Shown: positions 43,991 through 53,160 of the stretch, piece by piece
Layout of the letters: every line of letters starts with the position of its first letter
How positions within the stretch are numbered: position 1 is the first letter of the stretch
Origin: CAVXNP01 sp963763305
Lineage (GTDB): Bacteria; Pseudomonadota; Gammaproteobacteria; Xanthomonadales; Rhodanobacteraceae
Assembly (NCBI GenBank): GCA_963763305.1
Contig: CAVXNP010000001.1
Coordinates: forward strand, 806,001 to 870,000
DNA length: 64,000 nt
Direction: 5' to 3'
Translations under genes and position numbers: made by a program
Notes under the pieces: generated by a model
Seen by the model: only the letters and a program-made list of their open reading frames with translations
Databases searched by the model: none
Told to the model about the DNA's origin: nothing

Positions 43991-46242
43991 GCGGCGTACT
44001 GCGGCTGTCGCGGCGGCGCTTCCTGCAGGTACTCGCCGGCACCGCCGGCGCCCTGGTGGTGGGTATTGGCACCAGCGAAGCGGACGACGCGCCGGTACCG
44101 CTGGCCTTCCTCGGCGACAGCTTTGCGGGGGTCGGCCCCTACGTGCGCATCGACGCCGAAGGCAACGTGCTGATCGGCGCGCGCGACCCGGACACCGGCA
44201 CCGGCACCGCCACCGCACTGCCCCGCATCATCGCGGACGAGCTGGAAGCGGACTGGAACCGGGTCACCGTCGTGCCGCTGGGCCTGGGCGTGGCCAGCCG
44301 CAACGACAAGCCGGTGTGGATCTACGGTCACCAGCGTTCCGGCATCGGCGACTCGATCCCCGCCGCATGGGCCGATCTGCGCCAGGCCGGCGCGCTGGCC
44401 CGCTGGCTGCTCACCGAAGCGGCCGCGCGGCGGCTGGGCGTACCGGCTGACCGACTGCACTGCCAGGCCGGCACGGTGATCGCGCCGGACGGCCGCCGCC
44501 TCGGCTACGGCGAACTGGCTGCCGCGGCGGCCAAGCTCGATATCCCGACCGCGCCACTGCCGCTGAAGGAGCCGACCCAATACCGGCTGATCGGGCAACC
44601 GGCCGGCGACGTGGATGCGCGCGCCATCGTCACCGGTCAGTTGCGCTACGCCATCGACACCCACCCGGCCGACGCGCTGGTCGCCGTGCTGGTGCATTGC
44701 CCCTGGACCGACGGCAGCCTGGCCAGCATCGATACCGCCGACGCGCTGGCGGTCGAGGGTGTGGTCAAGGTGGTGCCGCTCAAGCCCGAAGCCGACCAGC
44801 CCGCGGGCCAGACAGTCATCGCCCCGGCGGTCGCGGTACTGGCCAATACCACCTGGGCGGCGCTGCAGGGACGGGACAAACTCAAGCTGGAGTGGAAGCC
44901 CGGGCCCAGCGCCGCCGAGGACAGCGCCGCACTGCAGGACCGGGCCGCCGCGCTGCTGGCCAGCGACGCCGAGCCGACCACCCGCGTATACGACGACGGC
45001 GACCTGGCCGCCGCCGGCAAGAAGGCGCGCCGGCGAATCGAGGCCAGCTATGTCCAGCCCTGGCTGGCGCATGCCACGCCCGAACCGATGAATTGCCTGG
45101 TTCGGCTGGAAAAGGACCGCGCCAGCCTGGTGGTGCCGACCCAGGCGCCCAAGCGCGCCTGGGCCGTGGTCCAGCGGCTGACCGGGCTCGCCCCCGATCG
45201 CATCGATATCCAGGTGCCCCGGGTCGGTGGTGGCTACGGGCGCCGGCTCGACCACGATTTCGTGGCCGAGGCGGTGATGCTGGCCAAGGCCAGCGACGGC
45301 CGTCCGGTGCGGCTGTTGTGGACCCGCGAGCAGGGGCTGACGCACGACTACTACCGCTCGGCCACCACCCACACGGTGAAGGCGATCATCGACCGTCACC
45401 GCCAGGTGATCGGCTGGGACCAGCGCATGGCCAGTGCGCCGGCGCTGGTGCGCCGCGGGGTGGCGCCCGACCGGCTATGGATGTCCGAAGTGGACGCGCA
45501 GCAGTTGCCGGCCGGGCTGATCTCCAATTACCGCAACGACTGGTACGCGCTTCAGTCGCTGATGCCGCGCGGCCCACACCGGGGCATGCCGCATACCGCG
45601 AACGCGTTCGCGGTGCAGAGTTTCGTCGACGAGATCGCGCACGCCCTGCGTGAGAATCCCCTCGAAACCCAGCGCCGGTTGATCGGCAAGCCCCGACAGG
45701 TCCCGCTTGCCGGAGGTGGCCTGCTCGACACCGGCCGCCTGCTGCATGTGCTGGAGCAGGTCGCCGAGCGGATCGGGTGGAGCAACTGGCTGCACAGCGT
45801 CAACGGGCTGGGGCTGGCCTGCTGGCATGTCGGCGGCGCCTACGTCGCCCATGCGATGGAGGTGGTCATGAAGGGCGAGAAGCTGGTCATCCTGCGCGCC
45901 GTATGCGCGGTGGATGTCGGCCGTGTGGTCAACCCGCTGGGGCTGCGGGGACAGGTGGCCGGCGCCACCTACGACGCGCTGTCGAACGCGCTGAACCTGG
46001 AGATCACCTTCAAGAACGGCCAGGTGCGCCAGGACAGTTTCAAGGAGTACCCGCCGGCGAGCATGGCGCAGCTGCCGGACGAGGTCGAGGTGATCATGGT
46101 CGACGGCGACCGCGACCCGACCGGGGCCAGCTTCCTGGCGATGCCCACCGCGGCACCGGCCCTTGCCAACGCCGTGTTCCGCGCCAGCGCGGTGCGCGTG
46201 CGCCGCCTGCCGTTGATGAAGGAGCTGCTGCGGCTGTTATGA
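43987..46242 (+). CDS. IorB-like molybdopterin-binding subunit with altered active site
   Basis: 751 residues, GTG start overlapping the previous stop. A twin-arginine-like leader (SRRRFLQVLAGTAGALVVG) suggests Tat export. It follows the IorB/aldehyde-dehydrogenase (CO-DH large subunit-like) fold: TALPRIIADELEADW, LRQAGALARWLLTEAAARRL, VPRVGGGYGRRLDHDFVAEA, and RAVCAVDVGRVVNP. Key cofactor positions differ: E-M-G-Q-G is DTGTG (69-73), the GxWRSVG segment is GPHRGMP, and the GxGEPG segment holding the catalytic Glu reads GASFLA (713-718). It may be a non-catalytic or re-purposed member. Most of the protein is conserved and the frame intact. Confidence 0.82.
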   Translation: MSGVLRLSRRRFLQVLAGTAGALVVGIGTSEADDAPVPLAFLGDSFAGVGPYVRIDAEGNVLIGARDPDTGTGTATALPRIIADELEADWNRVTVVPLGLGVASRNDKPVWIYGHQRSGIGDSIPAAWADLRQAGALARWLLTEAAARRLGVPADRLHCQAGTVIAPDGRRLGYGELAAAAAKLDIPTAPLPLKEPTQYRLIGQPAGDVDARAIVTGQLRYAIDTHPADALVAVLVHCPWTDGSLASIDTADALAVEGVVKVVPLKPEADQPAGQTVIAPAVAVLANTTWAALQGRDKLKLEWKPGPSAAEDSAALQDRAAALLASDAEPTTRVYDDGDLAAAGKKARRRIEASYVQPWLAHATPEPMNCLVRLEKDRASLVVPTQAPKRAWAVVQRLTGLAPDRIDIQVPRVGGGYGRRLDHDFVAEAVMLAKASDGRPVRLLWTREQGLTHDYYRSATTHTVKAIIDRHRQVIGWDQRMASAPALVRRGVAPDRLWMSEVDAQQLPAGLISNYRNDWYALQSLMPRGPHRGMPHTANAFAVQSFVDEIAHALRENPLETQRRLIGKPRQVPLAGGGLLDTGRLLHVLEQVAERIGWSNWLHSVNGLGLACWHVGGAYVAHAMEVVMKGEKLVILRAVCAVDVGRVVNPLGLRGQVAGATYDALSNALNLEITFKNGQVRQDSFKEYPPASMAQLPDEVEVIMVDGDRDPTGASFLAMPTAAPALANAVFRASAVRVRRLPLMKELLRLL

Positions 46243-46252
46243 GGCCAGCCGT

Positions 46253-48310
46253 CTACTGGAACTGGTCGCTGGCAGGCACCCAGGAACTGGCGCTGGCCGC
46301 CGGCGCCCGCACGGGTCGTGCCGGCACGGTCGTTGGCCCGACCTGATCGGCGGGACAACCGGGCGGCAGCGGTCCGCCGCTGATCCTCGCCGCGGCGCAT
46401 TCGGCCTGGTTGCCCAGCGCGACCGGTGTGGCGACGTCGGCCGCACTGGCGGCAGCGGCGACCGTCGCCGGCCCGGCCGGCGCCAGCGGCTGCGAAGGCG
46501 CCAGGTGCATGCGGTCGTAGACCTTCTCCGCCACCGGCCTGGGCGGAGGGTTGCCGTTGCCGCAGCCAAGCAGCGCCATCGGCAGCAGCGGCATCACGGC
46601 ACACTTCACCCGCACGCCGCGCGGCAGGCGGAAGGTGTGCTCCACGGTGGTCTTTTCCACCGCGTGGCGCAGCGCGGTGTCCAGCACACTCTCGCCTTCG
46701 GGCGTCCAGTCGCCGGCAAAGCGGGTCGCGTGGTACTCGATACCCGGCACGCGGTGCGACAGAATCTCGGTGTCGCCACGCGGCTTCAGCGGGATATAGC
46801 TACCCGGCTTGCCGGTGGCCGAACCCTGCGCCGCACCCTGGTCGGCGCCGGTCCGGTCCTTGCCCTGCTCGCCCTTGCCCTGGCCACGGCCCGCATCCGG
46901 CCGGGCCTTGGCGGTGGACTCGCCGGCATGGCTCATGGACGACGCCACGGCCGGAGTCGGCGCATCCGCGACCTGCCCCGGGCGGGCGTAGTCGTCACCC
47001 TGCGCACTGGCATGCTCGGCACGGCTGACATCGTCGTCCGGTGTGCGGGCCAGGCTGGCCTCCTCGGCCGCCTGGCCCGCGTCGTCAGCCGGCGCGGGGG
47101 TCTGCAGCGGAACTGGCGTGGCCAGCTGGCTGGCCGCAGGGGCAGGGACCGAAGCGGCAGCCACCGGTGCCGGTGGCGCGAGGTCACTCGGGCTGGGCGG
47201 CGAGAGGCTGGCCGGCGAAAGGGTGGGCAACTCGATCACCGGCGCCGTGGCCATCGTTACGTCCATCCTGGGGGTCGGTGCACTGGATGGCTGCGGCGTG
47301 GCCGGCTGAGAAGGCTCGGGGCGCGTGGGCGGCACCGGGGCCAGTCGTGGCTGGTCCAGCGTGATGGTCGGCACCTGCACCTGGGTGCGCTCGCGCGGCA
47401 CCTGCGGCGAGGTCACCTGCATGGTGGACTGCAGGTCGATCCGCGGCGCCGGTTGCGCCGGCAGCGGCACACTCTCCAACGCCGGCTCGACCGGCGGCGC
47501 TGCGGCGACCGGCGGTGACGGCTGTACCAGCCCCACGGGCAGGTCCGGCCGCGCCAGGCGACTGTCCAGCGCAATGCTGGGCGCACTCACCTGCGGCGGT
47601 GACTGCGCCGGCAGCTCGGGCATGGCCAGCGAAGGCGGCGTGGGCATCGGCCGGGTGCCCTCGGCCTGCGGCTTGCGCACCGGCTCGGGCTGGAAGCGCG
47701 GCGGCACCGGCCGCGGGGCCGGTGGCGTGTCCAGCACGATCTGCGGGGGCTCGCCGGACGGACTGACCGGCGCGAGGTCCGGCTCCGGTTGCGGTTTGGG
47801 CAGGCTGACCGGTGGCGGTGGCGCCGCCACCGGTGCCAGCTTGATGGTCGCCGGCGGCACATCCACGGTGATCACCGGCACCTGCGCGCTGGGCATCTCC
47901 GGCTTGGCCGCCGGCGGAGCCGGCGCGGCGGGCGCCTCGGTGTGCACGGTACGGCGGGGTTGCGGCGGCCGGCCCTGATGCGTCGGCCCGGTGCGGCGCG
48001 GCGGCCGGCCACGTACCGGCGGTGGCGGCGGAGGTTCCGCCTGCTCGATGAATCGGACCCGCAAGGCCTCGGCAGGTGGGCGTTCGGGCGGTTCCCAGTC
48101 GTAGGCCGAACCGAGCACGGCACCGAACAGGAACACCAGGTGCACCAGCAACGTGCCAACCAGGCCGGCCACCCGCAGCAATCGCTCGCGCGGACGCTCG
48201 CGTGCGTTGCGGCGGCGATACACCCAGGCCTGGGCGGCCGCCTCCCGCGGCGACTGAAACACCAGCACCGGGCGCTTGGGGCCGGGTTTGTCCACCGGTG
48301 GCATGGGCAT
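46253..48310 (-). CDS. Proline-rich single-pass membrane protein (TonB-like layout)
   Basis: 685 residues. A cytoplasmic basic N-terminus (about 1-45), one membrane helix (LLRVAGLVGTLLVHLVFLFG), then about 430 residues of Pro/Ala/Val-rich periplasmic sequence with recurring PxITLD/PxIxLD-type short strands, a Gly/Lys/Asp-rich linker, and a folded C-terminal domain (about 510-610: YIPLKPRGDTEILSHRVPGI, then YHATRF, HTFRLPRGVRVKC). The layout resembles TonB-type or periplasm-spanning proteins, but I cannot identify a TonB box-binding domain. The same C-terminal domain is in the next gene upstream (48338-49331). Function unknown. Confidence 0.7.
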   Translation of the reverse strand: MPMPPVDKPGPKRPVLVFQSPREAAAQAWVYRRRNARERPRERLLRVAGLVGTLLVHLVFLFGAVLGSAYDWEPPERPPAEALRVRFIEQAEPPPPPPVRGRPPRRTGPTHQGRPPQPRRTVHTEAPAAPAPPAAKPEMPSAQVPVITVDVPPATIKLAPVAAPPPPVSLPKPQPEPDLAPVSPSGEPPQIVLDTPPAPRPVPPRFQPEPVRKPQAEGTRPMPTPPSLAMPELPAQSPPQVSAPSIALDSRLARPDLPVGLVQPSPPVAAAPPVEPALESVPLPAQPAPRIDLQSTMQVTSPQVPRERTQVQVPTITLDQPRLAPVPPTRPEPSQPATPQPSSAPTPRMDVTMATAPVIELPTLSPASLSPPSPSDLAPPAPVAAASVPAPAASQLATPVPLQTPAPADDAGQAAEEASLARTPDDDVSRAEHASAQGDDYARPGQVADAPTPAVASSMSHAGESTAKARPDAGRGQGKGEQGKDRTGADQGAAQGSATGKPGSYIPLKPRGDTEILSHRVPGIEYHATRFAGDWTPEGESVLDTALRHAVEKTTVEHTFRLPRGVRVKCAVMPLLPMALLGCGNGNPPPRPVAEKVYDRMHLAPSQPLAPAGPATVAAAASAADVATPVALGNQAECAAARISGGPLPPGCPADQVGPTTVPARPVRAPAASASSWVPASDQFQ

Positions 48311-48337
48311 GGCGGCGAGTGTAGCGTGCGGCGCCGA

Positions 48338-49331
48338 TCAGCGACCGCCAGCGGAGGATCCGGCCGTGGCCGGATCACTTGCGGCACGCCGGGCCAGCTC
48401 CGGCGTGTTGCGCGGACACGCTGCCGCCAACGCCTTGCCGCTCCGGTACTGCGCCACGCATGCGGCCAGCTCCGCATCCACCGCGCGATTGGGCGTGTCC
48501 ACCGGACAACCGTGCGGCAATGGCTTGCCACCGCGGTAAAGGGCAATGCAGCGCGCCACGGTGGGTGGATTGCGCGGGCGCAGCTCCCTGGCCAGCGGGA
48601 CTGCCGGGGCCATGCTCAGGCGCTCGTCACCGTCCTTCTTCGACGGCGGTGCGGGCGGGTCCTGGCAGAACGGCGTGGGCAGGCCCAACAGCGTCTTGCA
48701 TTTGAGGTGCACCCCACCAGGCAGGTTGACCGTGGTGGTGTCATTGGTGTGCGTCTTGCTGAGTGCACGCCGCACGCCCTGGCCCAGCAGCGTTTCGTGC
48801 GTCGAAGGAAAGGCATCCTCGAAGCGGGTGCGCGCGGTACGGCAGCGGGTCGGCATGGCGCATCACCGACGCATCGCCCTGGGGCCGATGCGGAATATAA
48901 TCGGCGCGGGCCGGGGCACTGCTGGCCGCGGCCGGCAGGATGGGCTGCCCCGTGTTGTCGTACAGCCGCGCCGCGGAAGTCGCCGGTCCGGTGGCTTCCG
49001 CCGATGGCGAAGCGCCAACAGGCCGGGCGGGCTTCTGCTGCACCGGCCGCCGGGGCCCGGCCGGTCGCGCCGGAAGCCCGGGCAGCGGAGGGGGCTCCGG
49101 CGCGGGAGTCGATTCGCGGGTGGCGATGAAGCGCACCGCGATCGCGTCGCGGCGGTGGCCTTCGATGGGCTCGCCCCCCGATGGGGGTCTCATCGCGACC
49201 CAGGTCAGGCCGGCAAACAACAGATGCAACAGCACCGCGGTGCCAGCAGCCAGTCGAGACGGCCAGCGCGGCGGCGGGCGTTGCCGGTGGCCTCCTCGCA
49301 ACATCTTGCATGTGGCCTCATCCAGAGGCAT
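48338..49331 (-). CDS. Paralogue of the proline-rich membrane protein (one frameshift)
   Basis: About 330 codons. A basic N-terminus, one membrane helix (RLAAGTAVLLHLLFAGLTWV), a shorter proline-rich segment, then YIPHRPQGDASVMRHADPLP. The frame shifts near 48845 and resumes as TRFEDAFPSTHETLLGQGVR and VNLPGGVHLKCKTLLGLP, which lines up with the C-terminal domain of the neighbour. After that come two copies of a Cys-containing motif (RCIALYRGGKPLPHGCPVDT and ACVAQYRSGKALAAACPRNT). Start at 49331 is approximate. It precedes its paralogue by 27 bases on the same strand, so the two may be an operon. Confidence 0.6.
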
Positions 49332-49696
49332 CAGGCCCGTCGCGCCATCACGCGAGACAGGTACCTGCGGCGGGTCGGTCCGTGACGTAGGGCTGATCGG
49401 GATGGCCTCGCGAAAAAGAACCGGCGCAGGCGGTTGCCTGGCCTGCACATGCAGACAGGTTGTCCCGGCCAAGGTTCCCGCCCGCGCTTGACCCGGCGAC
49501 GCGTTGGCACAAATCTATGCAGACGGCCGTCGCGCAAGCGCGGAGGCCGTGCCCGCCATGACCGCCCTGCGTCCCGGCTACTGCCGAGAAGGACGACCAT
49601 GACGGCCCGCTATCGTCAGCCGCCTGTCGTGCGGCCTCGTGCGGCGCCGCTCATGCCGATGCGAGACCGCGTCCCTTGCCTAGAGGAGGACGTCTC
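49332..49696. other. 365-base gap between divergent genes
   Basis: This segment separates the minus-strand proline-rich paralogue from the plus-strand EF-G-like gene. It should hold both promoters. A TTGACC near 49491 followed by AT-richer sequence is a possible -35, but no convincing -10 is placed. Parts of the left half may still encode the N-terminus of the paralogue if its true start is further upstream. Confidence 0.4.
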
Positions 49697-51736
49697 GTGA
49701 CCCATTCCACGGAAAGCATCCGCAATATCGCGCTCGCCGGCCATGCCGGCGCGGGCAAGACCACCCTGTTCGAAGCGCTGCTGCACGCCGGGGGAACCCT
49801 CCAGACCCAGGGCTCTGTCGAGCGCGGCACCACCTATTCCGACCACGACGCGCAGGAAAAGGAGCGTGGCCACTCGATCGACAGCACCCTGGCCTCCATT
49901 GCGCATGGCGACTGCCATATCAACCTGATCGACACCGCCGGGTATCCCGAATTCCGCGGCGGTGCGCTGTCGTCCCTGGCGGCGGTGGAGACGGTGATGG
50001 TGGTGGTCAATGCGATCAACGGCATCGAACACGGCACGCGGAGGATCATGGAGCATGCCCGCACGCGCCGACTGGCTCGGGTACTGGTGGTCAACAAGAT
50101 TGATTTCGATGGCGCCCGGTTGCGCGCACTGGTGCAGGCATTACGCGACGAGTTCGGCAACGAATGCCTGCCGGTCAACCTGCCCGCCCAGGGTGCGCGT
50201 CGCGTGCTGGACTGCTTCTTCCACGACGACGGCGCGACCGACTTCTCCTCGCTGCGCGAGGCGCACCGGCAGATCCTCGACCAGGTGGTGGAGATCAACG
50301 AGACCGTGATGGGCGCCTACCTCGACCGCGGCGAGCGCTCGCTTTCACCGCAGCAGTTGCACGACGCCTTCGAGCAATGCCTGCGCGAAGGCCATCTGGT
50401 GCCGATCTGCTTCGTCAGCGCCCGCAACGGGGTCGGCGTGCCCGAGCTGCTGGAGCTGGCCGAGCGGCTGCTGCCCAACCCCGCCGAAGGCAATCCACCG
50501 CCGTTCCTGAATGGCCGGGACGAACCCATCACCGTCAACGCCGACCCTTCCGCGCCGGTGATCGCCGATGTCTTCAAGATCGTCAACGACCCGTTCGTCG
50601 GCAAACTGGGAGTATTCCGCGTGTGGCAGGGCACGGTGCGGCGCGACAGCCAGTTGCTGGTCGATGACGGGCGCAAACCGTTCAAGGTGGCGCATCTGTT
50701 CCGGATGGACGGCAAGGCACACCTGGAGATAGAGCAGGCGGTGGCCGGCGACATTGCCGCCGTGGCCAAGGTGGAGGAGCTGCATTTCGACGCGGTATTG
50801 CACGACTCGCACGAAGACGATCGCGTGCACCTGGCGCCGCTGGCCTTCCCGCAGCCCATGTTCGGGCTGGCCCTGGAGCCTGCCCACAAGGGGCAGGAGC
50901 AGAAGCTGTCGCAGGCGCTGGCGCGGCTGGCCGACGAGGATCCGTGCCTGCGTGTGGAACATCACAAGGAACTCAACGAAACGGTACTTCTGGGCATCTC
51001 CGAATTGCACCTGAAAGTGGTGCTCGAGCGCATGCGCGAGCGCTACGGCGTCGACGTGCACACCCGGCCGCCGCGGATCGCCTACCGCGAGACGATCGCC
51101 GGCAGCGCCGAGGGACACCACCGCCACAAGAAGCAGACCGGTGGCGCCGGCCAGTTCGGCGAGGTGTTCCTGCGGGTCGAGCCGCTGCAGCGGGGCGGCG
51201 GCTTCGAGTTCGTGGACGAGGTGAAGGGAGGGGTGATTCCCGGGGTGTATCTGCCGGCCATCGAGAAGGGCGTGCGCCAGGCGATGGAGCGCGGTGCCGT
51301 TGCCGGCTTCCCGCTGCAGGACGTGCGCGTGACGGTGTACGACGGCAAGCACCATCCGGTGGATTCGAAGGAAGTGGCGTTCGTCGCCGCCGGGCGCAAG
51401 GCGTTCATGGACGCGGTCGGCAAGGCGCAGCCGATCGTGCTGGAACCGTTCGTGGACCTGGAGGTGTGCATTCCCGAACATCACGTGGGTGACGTCACCG
51501 GCGGCCTGGCCGGCAAGCGTGCCCGCATCCTGGGCACCGACAGCCAGCGCGGCGGCGAATTGCTGATCCGGGCGCAGGCGCCGCTGGCCGAACTGTCCGA
51601 GTACCCCACCGAACTGAAGTCGGCCACCGGCGGTCGGGGCCGCTACAGCCTCGACCTGAGCCACTATGAACCGGCCCCGCCGCCGGTGCAGCGGCGGTTG
51701 GCCGAGGCCTGGCGACCCCACGCCGAGGACGAGTGA
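49697..51736 (+). CDS. fusA2: EF-G-like translation GTPase (FusA2 type)
   Basis: 679 residues, GTG start with AGGAGG seven bases upstream. Domain order is that of EF-G: G domain with NIALAGHAGAGKTTLFEALL (P-loop), GHSIDS (switch I end), LIDTAGYPEF (G3) and VVNKIDFDG (G4); then domains II-V with GISELHLKVVLERMRERYGV and HKKQTGGAGQFGEVFLRVEP. It differs from canonical EF-G in G3 (DTAGYPEF in place of DTPGHVDF) and is a little shorter, placing it with the EF-G-like paralogues whose role in translation is unclear. Intact frame; monocistronic as far as I can see. Confidence 0.87.
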   Translation: MTHSTESIRNIALAGHAGAGKTTLFEALLHAGGTLQTQGSVERGTTYSDHDAQEKERGHSIDSTLASIAHGDCHINLIDTAGYPEFRGGALSSLAAVETVMVVVNAINGIEHGTRRIMEHARTRRLARVLVVNKIDFDGARLRALVQALRDEFGNECLPVNLPAQGARRVLDCFFHDDGATDFSSLREAHRQILDQVVEINETVMGAYLDRGERSLSPQQLHDAFEQCLREGHLVPICFVSARNGVGVPELLELAERLLPNPAEGNPPPFLNGRDEPITVNADPSAPVIADVFKIVNDPFVGKLGVFRVWQGTVRRDSQLLVDDGRKPFKVAHLFRMDGKAHLEIEQAVAGDIAAVAKVEELHFDAVLHDSHEDDRVHLAPLAFPQPMFGLALEPAHKGQEQKLSQALARLADEDPCLRVEHHKELNETVLLGISELHLKVVLERMRERYGVDVHTRPPRIAYRETIAGSAEGHHRHKKQTGGAGQFGEVFLRVEPLQRGGGFEFVDEVKGGVIPGVYLPAIEKGVRQAMERGAVAGFPLQDVRVTVYDGKHHPVDSKEVAFVAAGRKAFMDAVGKAQPIVLEPFVDLEVCIPEHHVGDVTGGLAGKRARILGTDSQRGGELLIRAQAPLAELSEYPTELKSATGGRGRYSLDLSHYEPAPPPVQRRLAEAWRPHAEDE

Positions 51737-51974
51737 CCGCGCAGTTCACGCCACGCTTCGCGGCACGCCGCTAGTCTGGCCATCGATGGGCCTGCGCTGC
51801 ACGCCATCCGCCCGCAGCGGCGGTAGTCCGCGGCCCTGCCACTGTCCCGCCGCCTTTGTCAGTGCCCGATCACGACCGGCGCTGACAAGGCGACGACGCG
51901 GCCAGCGATCCGGCACTGCCCGCGCTGCCACGACCCGTGCCGAACAGCCGCCACCTTCCGACGGAGACCTGCCG

Positions 51975-52469
51975 ATGAACCATGCTCCCGCGCAAGCCAG
52001 CGAAGCGCCAGCCGGATCGCCGTCCGGCGAATACCGCAACTATGTGACGCCACGCGGGATGTCGCAGTTGCAGGCACGCCGCGACAGCGTTCGTGCCGAA
52101 CTGGCGACCCTGCCCGGCGACGGCGACGATGCGGCCACTCCCGCGGCCGCCCCGCAGCGCGCATGGCTCGAGCGGGAGTTGCACGCGCTGGATCAGCGCC
52201 TGGGCAGCGCCACCGAGGTGGATCCGGAGCGGCAACCGGCCGGACAGGTGGCATTCGGTGCCACCGTCACCCTGGACAGCGAGGAGGGCCGGCAGCGCTG
52301 GCAGATCGTGGGCGAGGACGAAGCCGACCTGGCCCACGGGCGCGTCAGTTACCGCTCGCCGCTGGCGCGGGCGTTGCTGGGCGCGCGCGTCGGCGACGAG
52401 GTGAGCTGGTCGCGCCCCGCCGGGGACCTGCCGATCGAGGTGCTGGCAATCGACTACCGCGACGACTGA
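51975..52469 (+). CDS. GreA/GreB-family transcription elongation factor-like protein
   Basis: 164 residues, GGAG before the ATG. RNYVTPRGMSQLQARRDSVR resembles the start of the GreA/GreB coiled coil, but the acidic tip region is replaced by GDGDDAATPAAAPQRAWLER. The C-terminal FKBP-like domain is clear (FGATVTLDSEEGRQRWQIVG, SYRSPLARALLGARVGDEVS, LPIEVLAIDY). The two tip acidic residues that stimulate RNA cleavage are not obvious, so it may bind polymerase without cleavage activity, as Rnk- or Gfh-like proteins do. It follows fusA2 by 238 bases. Confidence 0.75.
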   Translation: MNHAPAQASEAPAGSPSGEYRNYVTPRGMSQLQARRDSVRAELATLPGDGDDAATPAAAPQRAWLERELHALDQRLGSATEVDPERQPAGQVAFGATVTLDSEEGRQRWQIVGEDEADLAHGRVSYRSPLARALLGARVGDEVSWSRPAGDLPIEVLAIDYRDD

Positions 52470-52500
52470 GCCTTGGCCCTGCCATGTCCCGGCATGATGC

Positions 52501-53046
52501 TCATGCCGCCAGCGTGTCGATCAACGCATTGGCGAAAGCGGGAATGTCGTCCGGCTTGCGGCTGGTGATCAGGTTGCCGTCGCGCACCACCTCGCTGTCC
52601 TCCCACTGTGCCCCGGCGTTCTCCAGGTCGGTGCGCAGCGACGGCCACGAAGTGAGCTTGCGTCCCTTCACCTGGTCGGCATTGATCAGGGTCCAGGGGC
52701 CGTGGCAGATCGCTGCCACCGGCTTGCCCGACACGGCAAAGGCGCGAACCAGTTCCACCGCCGCCGGCAGGGTGCGCAGCTTGTCCGGGTTGATCACCCC
52801 GCCGGGCAGCACCAATGCGTCGAAATCGGTCGCATCGGCATCGGCCAGCTTTACGTCTACCGGCACGCTGCCTGCCCAGTCGGCCCCCTTCCAGCCCTTG
52901 ATCCGGTCGGCGTCGCCCGGGGCGATCACCTCCACCTGGGCTCCGGCTTCCTCAAGCAACCGCTTCGGTTCGGTCAGCTCCGAATGCTCGAAACCATCCG
53001 TGGCGAGGATCGCGACGGAGCGACCGGTCAGTCGGGAAGATGTCAT
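52501..53046 (-). CDS. DJ-1/PfpI-family protein (YhbO/PfpI type)
   Basis: 181 residues. The nucleophile elbow AAICHGPW carries Cys114, and the partner Glu20 is in DGFEHSELTEP, as in PfpI/YhbO proteins (stress-induced deglycase or glyoxalase-like activity, still debated). Other family parts: FDALVLPGGVINPDKLR, GRKLTSWPSLRTDLENAGA and RDGNLITSRKPDDIPAF. Full length and intact. GGAGAAG precedes the ATG. It is convergent with the Gre-like gene and upstream of nothing obvious. Confidence 0.9.
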   Translation of the reverse strand: MTSSRLTGRSVAILATDGFEHSELTEPKRLLEEAGAQVEVIAPGDADRIKGWKGADWAGSVPVDVKLADADATDFDALVLPGGVINPDKLRTLPAAVELVRAFAVSGKPVAAICHGPWTLINADQVKGRKLTSWPSLRTDLENAGAQWEDSEVVRDGNLITSRKPDDIPAFANALIDTLAA

Positions 53047-53160
53047 GGGCTTCTCCTTTTTTTCCTGGAAAACGCCAGCATGACAACTACCGCATACGAC
53101 CGGCGTGGCATTGAGGTGAGCGGCGCGTGCAAACGGCCCCGCACGCGTTTGAAACGGTAC

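Noticed and set aside
47043..47978. Gly/Arg-rich plus-strand frames opposite the proline-rich gene
   Set aside because: Complement of proline codons gives glycine and arginine runs; no start signals or domains.
49514..49530. TTGGCACAAATCTATGC before the EF-G-like gene as a sigma-54 promoter
   Set aside because: GG to GC spacing is one base too long, which is normally not tolerated.
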